DNA from: an uncultured bacterium
GTDB taxonomy: Bacteria > Gemmatimonadota > Gemmatimonadetes > Longimicrobiales > RSA9
Length of the DNA: 51,620 nucleotides
Direction of reading: 5' to 3'
Assembly (NCBI GenBank): GCA_937995995.1
Contig: CALKIP010000027.1
Span: 1 to 51,620 of the forward strand
Positions 25,662 to 32,985 of the stretch are shown one piece after another. Every line of letters starts with the position of its first letter. Position 1 is the first letter of the stretch. A program made the position numbers and the translations under genes. The notes beneath the pieces were generated by a model. The model did not search any database, was not told where the DNA came from, and was given only the letters and a program-made list of their open reading frames with translations.

Positions 25662-26057
25662 CCGTACCTCGGTTCGGAGGGCGTGATCTGGCGGACGAGC
25701 CCGGTGGTCGGACCACGGCTCGTCGGCGCGTCACGGTCACCGCGACCGTGCGATGGCGAGCGCACGATCGGTACCACGGCGTCGCTGCCCGGCAAGCGGT
25801 GGGCTCGTGGATCGTCGAGCGGATCTATCGCATCCGGAGGTACCGGGGACCGGTCCGGCTTTGCGCATCGTCCGCGAGGTCGCGGAACGCCGGATCGAGG
25901 GCGCGGATTCGGCAAAAGAGGGCACGCTTCGGACCGGCCCGAGACCTGTCGGCACCGATTCTTGCATCCGTTTTCCTTTTCCTGCTCGATCGGCGCTCCA
26001 GGCCGGAGCGATCGGTGCGTCGGATTCGAAGCGACTTCCCCGTTCGTGGAGGAATGG
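25662..26057. other. 396-base gap between ligA and the hydrolase-like gene
   Basis: No gene is recognised. It holds the divergent promoters of ligA (minus) and the alpha/beta-hydrolase-like gene (plus). A T-rich patch (CCGTTTTCCTTTTCC, about 25969-25983) is seen. Confidence 0.45.
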
Positions 26058-26987
26058 ATGGCTCTCGAACTGTTGCCGGTGCTGTCGGCCCTGATGCTGA
26101 GTGTGGCGCCAGGGACCGAGCCCCAGGTATTGCGACTTCCGGTCGCGCCCGCCGAGACGCTTGCCGTGACGCTGGAGGGGAGCGGCGATCCCGTCGTCAT
26201 GGTGCCCGGCCTGCTCGGTTCCTCCTACACCTTCCGCCACGTGCGCCCTGCAGTCGCCGCGACGGGCCGCGCCGTCCTGGTCATCGAGCCGCTCGGCACC
26301 GGTTCATCGTCGCGGCCCGAGGGGGCGGACTACTCGCTCGCGGCTCAGTCCTACCGCATCGAAGCCGTGCTCGACTCGCTCGGCGTCCGCTCGCCCATCC
26401 TTGTCTGCCACGCGGTCGTCGCCTCGATCTGCCTGCGTCTTGCGGTGCGGCGGCCGGATCTTGCCGCCGGGATCGTCTCGATCAACGGCGGCGCGGCGGA
26501 GGAGTCCGGCACGCCAGGGTTGCGTAGCGCCCTGCGGTTCGCGCCCGTGCTCAAGCTGTTCGGCGCAGAGGGCTACGTGCGCGGCAAGATCAGGGACGGC
26601 TTGATCGAGAGTTCGGCGGACGCGTCATGGGTCACGGACGAGGTCGTGCGGGGCTACACCGCCGCGTTCGACGGCGATCTGGGCGGCGCCCTCGACACAT
26701 TCCGTCGGATGGTCGGGGCCGAGGAGCCTGACTCGCTGCGGCCTCGGCTCTCGAGCATCCGTGCACCGGTCCACCTGCTCGTGGGCGGTGGGACCGAAAA
26801 GCCGCCCGTGCCATCGGCCGAGGTCGCCGTGCTCCTGAGGGAGCTGTCCGACTTCCGGATGGAACATGTGCCGGGCACCGGGCTGTATATCCAGGAGGAA
26901 CGGCCGGAAGCCGTCGTCGAGGCCGTGCTGGCCATGGCGGACCTGGCCCCGGAGGTCGGTCGGAGCGGCACGCCCACCCGACCTTGA
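26058..26987 (+). CDS. Alpha/beta-hydrolase-fold protein without catalytic residues
   Basis: A 309-residue protein with the alpha/beta hydrolase layout: VVMVPGLLGSSYTF (oxyanion-loop strand), AVLVIEPLGTGSSSRP, then the nucleophile elbow. The elbow reads V-C-H-A-V-V-A (116-122) where active enzymes have G-x-S-x-G, so the nucleophile is Ala119. The C-terminal position of the catalytic histidine, in GTGLYIQEERPEAV, is Leu276. It is therefore probably a non-catalytic scaffold or ligand-binding protein. A hydrophobic N-terminus (LLPVLSALMLSVAPG) may be a signal or anchor. GGAGGAA precedes the ATG. It is followed by metal-uptake genes. Confidence 0.82.
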   Translation: MALELLPVLSALMLSVAPGTEPQVLRLPVAPAETLAVTLEGSGDPVVMVPGLLGSSYTFRHVRPAVAATGRAVLVIEPLGTGSSSRPEGADYSLAAQSYRIEAVLDSLGVRSPILVCHAVVASICLRLAVRRPDLAAGIVSINGGAAEESGTPGLRSALRFAPVLKLFGAEGYVRGKIRDGLIESSADASWVTDEVVRGYTAAFDGDLGGALDTFRRMVGAEEPDSLRPRLSSIRAPVHLLVGGGTEKPPVPSAEVAVLLRELSDFRMEHVPGTGLYIQEERPEAVVEAVLAMADLAPEVGRSGTPTRP

Positions 26988-26993
26988 CAACTC

Positions 26994-27009
26994 TGCCCGC
27001 TCCCGGGCA
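26994..27009 (+). terminator. Small hairpin after the hydrolase-like gene
   Basis: TGCCCG-CTCC-CGGGCA directly after the stop, followed by GGTTTGG. It is a weak terminator or attenuator candidate. Confidence 0.35.
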
Positions 27010-27046
27010 GGTTTGGCGCACTCGCACACAACCAGGGGGTCGATGG

Positions 27047-27448
27047 ATGGTGAGCCGATCCGTCGACCCCGCTCCCGATCCAGGTGGACACCGGCCCGTG
27101 CCCCACTCCCTTGCATCCGCGCGAAATCTGACCGCCACGGTCAGTCTCCTCCTCCACCTCCTGGTGGTGGGGGTCGTGCCGTTCGTGGAGGCCGGAGCCG
27201 ATGCGCACGAACTCGACCACAGTGTACACGTGGAGGCGCCGGACGAGGGTACCTGTCCGCCGCTCCACGACCATCTCACCTGCCAGTACTGTCGTGTGCT
27301 CGCGCGCGACCAGATGATCGCGCAGCGGATCGACGTCGCACGCGTTCAGCTGCCCACGCACCCTATCGCCATCGGTGACATCGCGCCGCCGGTCCCGGAC
27401 GACATCGTCCGGTCGGCCCTCCTCCCGCGGGCGCCACCGATCGTCTGA
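27047..27448 (+). CDS. Small exported His/Cys protein, DUF2946-like
   Basis: A 133-residue protein with a hydrophobic export segment (VSLLLHLLVVGVVPFVEAG). It then has a His- and Cys-rich part: HELDHSVHVEA, then TCPPLHDHLTCQYCRVL. The C-x2-C pair next to histidines resembles DUF2946-type proteins found beside metal (copper or zinc) TonB receptors. A role in periplasmic metal handling is inferred from this and from the receptor downstream. The ATG at 27047 has AGGGGG upstream. Family assignment is tentative. Confidence 0.65.
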   Translation: MVSRSVDPAPDPGGHRPVPHSLASARNLTATVSLLLHLLVVGVVPFVEAGADAHELDHSVHVEAPDEGTCPPLHDHLTCQYCRVLARDQMIAQRIDVARVQLPTHPIAIGDIAPPVPDDIVRSALLPRAPPIV

Positions 27449-27614
27449 CTTCCCGAGGACAACTCAGCAACGGCGCGGTGGTGCCGCGTCCCAAGCCATC
27501 GTCCATCCGCACGCCTCGGACTCGCTCGGCGGTACGCGACGACGGCGAATCAACACGCGGGAGCGCGACGCCCACAGTCGAGTCGGCGCGCCCCCGGAAA
27601 CATGACGGAAGGCA

Positions 27615-29864
27615 ATGCAGCGAAGCACGATCTTTCTCACCTTTCTGGCACTCGGCGTATTGACTTCAGCGTGGCTCCCCCGCCCTGACGCCGCACTCGC
27701 CCGTACGGTGGACGGCTCGGCGGACGTGGCGGCGGACAGTGCCACGATCCAGGGCAGGATCACGAGTGCGGAAACGGGCCAGCCGCTCGCGGGCGCCCAG
27801 GTCCGTCTCGTCGAACTCGGCCGGAGTGAGCTCGCACATGGGAACGGTGAGTTCCATTTCAAAGGGCTGCCCGCAGGGCTCTACACGCTCGAGGTCGAAT
27901 ACATCGGACACCGCACGCTGACGCGCTCGGTCGAGGTTCCGAACGGCGGTGAGATCTGGGTCGACGTCGTCCTCGATTTCTCGCCGATCCAGCTCCCGGG
28001 CTTCGTCGTCACCGGCGCGGTCGGCGCGCGGGCGGGGGAGGAATCGTTGCGCCCGACGAACGTGGTCTCGGCACAGAAGCTCGCGCGTGAGCTCGGTGGC
28101 ACGGTCGCCGAGACGCTCGAGGACGAGCCCGGCGTGGCGCTCGCCTCGATGGGACCGGCCACGGCGCGGCCGGTGATCCGCGGCCTGAGCGGAGATCGCA
28201 TCCTCATGCTGGAGGACGGTCAACGCGTGGGCGATCTCTCGTCCACATCCTCCGACCACGCCGTCGCCATCGACCCGATCTCAGCGCGTCGCATCGAGGT
28301 CGTACGCGGCCCGTCCGCTCTGCTCTACGGCAGCAACGCACTCGGTGGCGTGGTCAATGTGGTGCGTGAGGAGGTGCCTACGTCACTCCCGGACCGGCCG
28401 ACCGGGACGGTGAGCGTGCAGGGCCAGTCGGTCGTGGGTGAGGGCAGCGCGATACTGCACGCGTTCGGCCCCGTCGCCTTGCGCGTCGAGGGGAGTGCCC
28501 GCAGCGCGGATGACCTTACCACTCCCGTCGGCACGCTCGAGAATACCTGGACGCGCACCTACAACGCCGGGATCGGTGCGGGGTGGATCAACGGCTGGGG
28601 TCACGCGGGGGTGGCGTACCGCTACTTCGATTCATCGTACGGGATCCCGGGCCATGACCATGGTCATGCGGACGGTGTCGAGGTTCGGATGAACCGCCAG
28701 GCGGTGAAGGGTCAGGCGCGGCTCCTCGATGGTGCCGGCCCGTTCAGCTCGCTCGAGCTGGATGGCGTCTACACCCGATACCACCATCAGGAACTCGAAC
28801 ACGGCGGACTGCTCGGCACCGAGTTCGGTCTGCTCACCGCGGCGGGAGAGGTGCTCGGCAGGCACGATGGATGGGGGGCGTTCGATCACGGCGCCGTCGG
28901 CATGCGCGTCGAGTGGCGCGACTTCGCGACCGCCGGCTCGCTCGGCACGCCGTCGGCACGCGAGTACGCGATCGCGGGCTACAGCGTCCAGGAGCTCGAC
29001 TTCGACCGCTTCCGCCTCGAGTTCGGCGCCCGCTACGACTGGCACCGGGTCGAGCCGCTCGACACCGTGACCGAGCTCGACATCGGCCGAGTTCGGTCGA
29101 GGTCGTTCGGCTCGGTCTCCTGCTCCATCGGGGCACTCTACGAGTTGGCCGACGGCGTCCGGCTCGGCGCGAGCGTTGCCCGCGCCTACCGCACGCCCGA
29201 CATCGGCGAGCTCTATTCGCAGGGTCCGCACCTGGCGTCGCACTCCTTCGAGGTCGGCGATCCGGACCTGAAGGCGGAAACCGGTCTCGGTGCGGACGTC
29301 TTCGTGCGCCTCACGCGAGATAACGTGGATTTCGAGGTCGCCGGCTTCCACAACCGGATCCAGAACTACATCTATCCGCGCAACACCGGCAAGGTCCGCC
29401 TCGGGGTGGGGCTTCCGATCTACCAGCACACCAACGCGGACGCGGAGCTGACCGGGCTGGAGGCCAGTGCGCAGTGGACGCTGACGCCGCGCCTCGTCGC
29501 CGACGGCACGATCTCCTACGTGCGCGGCACGCTCACGGATACCGATGAGCCGTTGCCGTTCATGCCGCCGCTGAACGGCGGGCTCAACCTGCGCTACGAG
29601 AAGGCGTCGTTCTTCGCCGGTGCGGGGTGGAAGGGGGCGCTCGAGCAGGACCGGGTGGGCGAGTTCGAGACGCCGACCGACGGCTACGGCGTCTTCCACG
29701 CCTCCGCGGGCTACCGCTGGAATCTCTGGAGCCGCGTCCACTCGCTGACGCTGCGCATCGACAACCTGACCGACGCGGAGTACCGCAACCATCTCTCGCG
29801 GATCAAGGATGTCATGCCCGAGGCCGGGCGCAACGTGAGCCTGCTCTACAGGGTTACTTTCTGA
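27615..29864 (+). CDS. TonB-dependent receptor, ZnuD-like (probable zinc uptake)
   Basis: Outer-membrane receptor of 749 residues with a signal peptide and an N-terminal carboxypeptidase-regulatory-like domain (IQGRITSAETGQPLAGAQV). The plug has ARPVIRGLSGDRILMLEDG and VVRGPSALLYGSNALGGVVNV. The barrel ends in the usual aromatic C-terminus (LLYRVTF). In the barrel, GIPGHDHGHADGVEV is a His/Asp-rich external loop found in ZnuD-type zinc receptors. With a His/Cys-rich protein before and a His-rich lipoprotein after, the locus is best read as zinc (or another transition metal) acquisition. No Zur box was recognised upstream. Confidence 0.9.
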   Translation: MQRSTIFLTFLALGVLTSAWLPRPDAALARTVDGSADVAADSATIQGRITSAETGQPLAGAQVRLVELGRSELAHGNGEFHFKGLPAGLYTLEVEYIGHRTLTRSVEVPNGGEIWVDVVLDFSPIQLPGFVVTGAVGARAGEESLRPTNVVSAQKLARELGGTVAETLEDEPGVALASMGPATARPVIRGLSGDRILMLEDGQRVGDLSSTSSDHAVAIDPISARRIEVVRGPSALLYGSNALGGVVNVVREEVPTSLPDRPTGTVSVQGQSVVGEGSAILHAFGPVALRVEGSARSADDLTTPVGTLENTWTRTYNAGIGAGWINGWGHAGVAYRYFDSSYGIPGHDHGHADGVEVRMNRQAVKGQARLLDGAGPFSSLELDGVYTRYHHQELEHGGLLGTEFGLLTAAGEVLGRHDGWGAFDHGAVGMRVEWRDFATAGSLGTPSAREYAIAGYSVQELDFDRFRLEFGARYDWHRVEPLDTVTELDIGRVRSRSFGSVSCSIGALYELADGVRLGASVARAYRTPDIGELYSQGPHLASHSFEVGDPDLKAETGLGADVFVRLTRDNVDFEVAGFHNRIQNYIYPRNTGKVRLGVGLPIYQHTNADAELTGLEASAQWTLTPRLVADGTISYVRGTLTDTDEPLPFMPPLNGGLNLRYEKASFFAGAGWKGALEQDRVGEFETPTDGYGVFHASAGYRWNLWSRVHSLTLRIDNLTDAEYRNHLSRIKDVMPEAGRNVSLLYRVTF

Positions 29865-29898
29865 TTCTCGGTACTCTATTGGGCGAGCGCGGGCTCGA

Positions 29899-29955
29899 GG
29901 GCGGGGGTTGCCTCGCCCCGCCCGCGACTCGGGCCGGAACGCCAGCGTTCGGCCC
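29899..29955 (+). terminator. Two hairpins after the TonB receptor gene
   Basis: GGGCGGGG/CCCCGCCC (29899-29906 with 29916-29923) and GGGCCG-AACG/CGTT-CGGCCC (29931-29955, one bulged base). Either may stop transcription or attenuate it before the lipoprotein gene. Confidence 0.4.
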
Positions 29956-29987
29956 GCGCCCGATTCGAGCGCATGAAGGAAGGGACG

Positions 29988-30473
29988 ATGAACATTCGAC
30001 GAATCTCCGGCTTCCGGGCCGGTGCTCTCTTCGCGGTCGCCCTCGGTCTCGTGGCCGGTGCGTGCGACAACCCGGTCGATCCGGGTGAGCACGGTCACCA
30101 CCCCCACGCCGAGGCGGTCGTGGTCCGCCTCGATGGCGAGATCCTCGCGACCGCCGAGGGCACTGACGGCAACCCGGAGACACGCAACTCGACCGGCTCG
30201 ATCGAAGTCCCCGCCGGTGGGATCGTGGGCCTCCTCGAAATCGAGTTCGTGGATCACGACGGCCACGCGCTCGATCTCGATGATGATGATGCGTCCCTCG
30301 GCGTCATCGTCGACGACGAAACGGTCGCCACCTTCGACCCGGACCCCAAGGGCGGGTTCGCGGGCCGCGTCCACGGCCACACAGCGGGATCGACCACGAT
30401 CTCGTTCATCCTCATGCACGGCGACCATGCGGAATTCACGACCGAGCCGATCGTGATCGACGTGCTGGAGTAG
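29988..30473 (+). CDS. His-rich lipoprotein, probable periplasmic metal-binding protein
   Basis: A 161-residue lipoprotein; the signal ends VAGAC. The mature N-terminus has HGHHPHAEAV, and more His/Asp clusters follow (DHDGHALDLDDDD, HGHTAGS, HGDHAEF). The rest looks like a beta-sandwich of unknown family. It probably binds the metal imported by the adjacent ZnuD-like receptor. GAAGGAAGGG precedes the ATG at 29988. The reductase gene begins only 52 bases downstream, so transcription may continue into that operon. Confidence 0.8.
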   Translation: MNIRRISGFRAGALFAVALGLVAGACDNPVDPGEHGHHPHAEAVVVRLDGEILATAEGTDGNPETRNSTGSIEVPAGGIVGLLEIEFVDHDGHALDLDDDDASLGVIVDDETVATFDPDPKGGFAGRVHGHTAGSTTISFILMHGDHAEFTTEPIVIDVLE

Positions 30474-30525
30474 TCCCGGCCACACGCCGCATGGCGGCAA
30501 GAAAGTTGCACCGGCGGCGCGTGTC

Positions 30526-31338
30526 ATGGACACTGCCCGCCGGATCCCAACCGAAGTCCCGAGTCCCGCCCCTGCCGACGGCGAGGTGCGTCGGGCGCGC
30601 GCGGTGGTCGAGAGGCTCCGTGCGCGCTTCCACGGTCACTGCGCGGAGCGGGGGCGACCCTTCATCACGCTGAGCTACGCCCAGAGCCTGGACGGCTGCA
30701 TCGCGGCCTGCCGTGGCCGTCCCCTGGCGCTGAGCGGGCCCGACGCCCTCGTGCTGACGCACCGGCTCCGCGCGGTCCACGATGTGATCGTGATCGGCAT
30801 CGGCACACTCCTCTCCGACGATCCCCGGCTGACGGTCCGCCATGTGGAGGGAAGGAGCCCCCGCCCCGTCGTCCTGGACAGCCGCCTTCGCACGCCGACC
30901 TCGGCGCGTCTGCTCTCCCACCCGAACCATGGCCCCGTAATCGCCACGACGAATGCCTCCGATGCCCGTCGACAGGCAGAGTTGGAGGCCGCCGGTGCCC
31001 GCGTCGTGCGGCTGGCATCGGACAGGCGCGGCTGGGTTTCGCTCGTCGCACTCGGCGAGTGGTTGTACGCCGAGGGTGCCAGGAGCGTGATGGTCGAGGG
31101 CGGAGCCGAGGTCATCACGAGCTACCTGCGGGAGCGCCACGTCGATCATCTGCTGCTGACCGTCGCCTCGATGATCGTGGGCGGAGTGCGCGCGGTCGGA
31201 CCACTGGCCACGGCCGGGGACGGACACGGCATGACCCCCGGGCAAGAAGAGTGGGCGCCGCGCCTGGCCGAGATGGAGTCGTTCCGCCTGGGCGACGACG
31301 TGGTACTCAGCGGCGTGCCGGTCTGGGCGGCGCCGTGA
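30526..31338 (+). CDS. RibD C-terminal (reductase) domain protein
   Basis: A 270-residue DHFR-fold reductase of the RibD_C family (PF01872 type). The canonical members reduce the ribosylamino group of a pyrimidine intermediate of riboflavin, using NADPH. Visible segments: RPFITLSYAQSLDGCIA, HDVIVIGIGTLLSDDPRLTVR, RPVVLDSRLRTP, VMVEGGAEVITSYL and VASMIVGGVRAVG. No deaminase domain is attached. It is the first gene of a coupled operon with an MDR dehydrogenase, a PTPS homologue and a sugar/methyl transferase, so a pteridine or deazapurine-like substrate is more likely than riboflavin synthesis. Its stop overlaps the next start (GTGA). Confidence 0.88.
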   Translation: MDTARRIPTEVPSPAPADGEVRRARAVVERLRARFHGHCAERGRPFITLSYAQSLDGCIAACRGRPLALSGPDALVLTHRLRAVHDVIVIGIGTLLSDDPRLTVRHVEGRSPRPVVLDSRLRTPTSARLLSHPNHGPVIATTNASDARRQAELEAAGARVVRLASDRRGWVSLVALGEWLYAEGARSVMVEGGAEVITSYLRERHVDHLLLTVASMIVGGVRAVGPLATAGDGHGMTPGQEEWAPRLAEMESFRLGDDVVLSGVPVWAAP

Positions 31339-32504
31339 GCCCGCCGGCGCTCGTCGCACCTCGCACCGGACGGATCATCGAGCTCTCCGGTCCACGAGCG
31401 GTGCGGGTGGTCGAGGAGCCGGTGCCCGCTCCGGGTCCCGGCCAGGTGGGCGTGGTCACGCGTGTCTCGGCGATCTCGGCGGGAACCGAGCTCCTCGTCT
31501 ACCGCGGGGAGCTTCCGGAGGACGCACCGCTCGACGAGGCGATCCCTGCACTGGACGGCCGCTTCTCGTGGCCGGTCCGCTACGGCTACGCCACCGTCGG
31601 CACGGTCGTGGAGACGGGGCCAGGTGTGGAACGAGAGCTGATCGGCCGCAGCGTCTTCGCCTTCCAGCCGCACTGCGAGCGCTTCGTGGCACCCGTGGGC
31701 GCGGTGGTCCCGATCCCGGACGAACTCGATGCCGAAGCGGCCGTCCTGCTGCCGAGCGTCGAGACCGCGCTCGGCCTGGTCATGGACGGGCGCCCGCTGC
31801 CGGGAGAGCGGGTGCTGGTCATGGGCCAGGGCGTGATCGGCCTGCTCACCACGGCGATCCTGGCGACGATGCCGCTCTCCGCTCTCGTCGCCGTCGACCC
31901 GCTCGTGGAGCGCCGCCGCCGCGCACTGGAGTTCGGGGCGAGTGCGGCCGTGAGTCCCGAAAATGGCCCTGCACTCCGCCGCTGCCTCGGTGCACGCGGC
32001 GATGGGCCGGGCCACGAACGGAAGTCCGCGAGAGGCTCCGAGAGCGTGGCGCCAGGCGACGGTGCGCAGGGTACCCTCGACGCGAGTGACCTGGGTGACC
32101 TGGATGCGGTGGATGCGGTGGATGCGGTGGATCGCGCGGATCTGACCTTCGAGCTGACTGGCAACCCGGCCGCACTGGATGTCGCGATCCGCGAGACGGG
32201 TCGGGACGGACGGATCGTGGTCGGCTCGTGGTACGGCACGAGGCGGGCGACGGTCGACCTCGGCACGCATTTCCACCGCGGCCGCCTCACCGTGCGTAGC
32301 AGCCAGGTCAGCCGGATCGACCCGGCGCTGCGTGGGCGCTGGACCAAGGCCCGGCGCCTTGCATTCGCGCTGGATCTGATCCCGCGGCTGAGGCCGGAGC
32401 GGCTGGTGACGCACCGATTTCCCGTCGCGCGGGCGGCCGAAGCGTTCCGCCTCCTCGACGAGGCGCCGGAGCACACTCTTCAGGTCCTGATCACCTACTC
32501 CTGA
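31335..32504 (+). CDS. Medium-chain (MDR) dehydrogenase-like oxidoreductase
   Basis: About 389 residues starting at a GTG that overlaps the previous stop. The N-terminal GroES-like domain carries VSAISAGTELLVYRGELP, where the catalytic-zinc cysteine of alcohol dehydrogenases is missing, as in BchC-type members. The NAD(P)-binding glycine motif is VLVMGQGVIGLL. The structural-zinc cysteines are also absent, so it is probably zinc-independent. A 60-residue insertion of low complexity, including DAVDAVDAVD, lies between the nucleotide-binding strand and FELTGNPAALDVAI. It may oxidise or reduce a side chain of the operon's pteridine-like product. Confidence 0.85.
   Translation: MSPPALVAPRTGRIIELSGPRAVRVVEEPVPAPGPGQVGVVTRVSAISAGTELLVYRGELPEDAPLDEAIPALDGRFSWPVRYGYATVGTVVETGPGVERELIGRSVFAFQPHCERFVAPVGAVVPIPDELDAEAAVLLPSVETALGLVMDGRPLPGERVLVMGQGVIGLLTTAILATMPLSALVAVDPLVERRRRALEFGASAAVSPENGPALRRCLGARGDGPGHERKSARGSESVAPGDGAQGTLDASDLGDLDAVDAVDAVDRADLTFELTGNPAALDVAIRETGRDGRIVVGSWYGTRRATVDLGTHFHRGRLTVRSSQVSRIDPALRGRWTKARRLAFALDLIPRLRPERLVTHRFPVARAAEAFRLLDEAPEHTLQVLITYS
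32102..32133 (+). repeat. 9-base in-frame tandem repeat within the MDR gene
   Basis: GATGCGGTG is repeated about three times, encoding D-A-V repeats in an insertion of the dehydrogenase. Copy number may vary between strains without breaking the frame. Confidence 0.85.
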
Positions 32505-32526
32505 CCCGTCATGATGGAGCGGACTC

Positions 32527-32985
32527 ATGACCACCTCGACGGAGCCGATGGCCCGCACCTCCACGGAGAGCCACCCACGCGGTGATCCTCGCCTCGAAGA
32601 GGGCATGTACGGCATCGGGGTCAGGCGCGAATTCGTCGCCCAGCACTTCCTGACCGCGGGTGTGCCGGGGCCGGAGCACACCTGGCATTCGCACCGCTAC
32701 CGGCTCGAGCTCGTCGTACACGGCCGGCGGCTCGATGAAGCCGGCTACCTCGTGGACATCGAGCGGAACAAAGCCAACCTGGAACGGCTCGTCGGACGCT
32801 ACCGGGACAGGACGTTGAACGAGTTGGCCGAGTTCGAGGGGATGAACCCGAGCCTCGAGCACTTCGCGCGGATCCTCGGGGTGCAGCTCGCCGGCACCGC
32901 CGATCGGGAGCGGATCGAATGCATCCGGGTGGTGCTCTGGGAGGACGACGATGCCTGGGCGAGCTGGGAGGCGAGACCGCAATGA
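32527..32985 (+). CDS. Divergent 6-pyruvoyl-tetrahydropterin synthase homologue
   Basis: T-fold protein of the PTPS/QueD family, 152 residues. Likely zinc ligands are kept: His40 in FVAQHF and the HxH pair 54/56 in TWHSHRY. The pterin-anchoring glutamate fits Glu139 in VVLWEDDD. The strand GYLVDIERNK, the TLNEL segment and NPSLEHFARIL match family positions. The catalytic Cys that precedes HxH is absent, and the catalytic His of the D-H pair is Arg (RDRTLNE). It should therefore bind a dihydroneopterin-like substrate but catalyse a different reaction. An ATG at 32605 is an alternative start. Its stop overlaps the next start (ATGA). Confidence 0.87.
   Translation: MTTSTEPMARTSTESHPRGDPRLEEGMYGIGVRREFVAQHFLTAGVPGPEHTWHSHRYRLELVVHGRRLDEAGYLVDIERNKANLERLVGRYRDRTLNELAEFEGMNPSLEHFARILGVQLAGTADRERIECIRVVLWEDDDAWASWEARPQ

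Noticed and set aside
28632..30533. 633-codon minus-strand frame opposite the ZnuD-like receptor
   Set aside because: Antisense shadow of a clear TonB receptor; composition is not protein-like.
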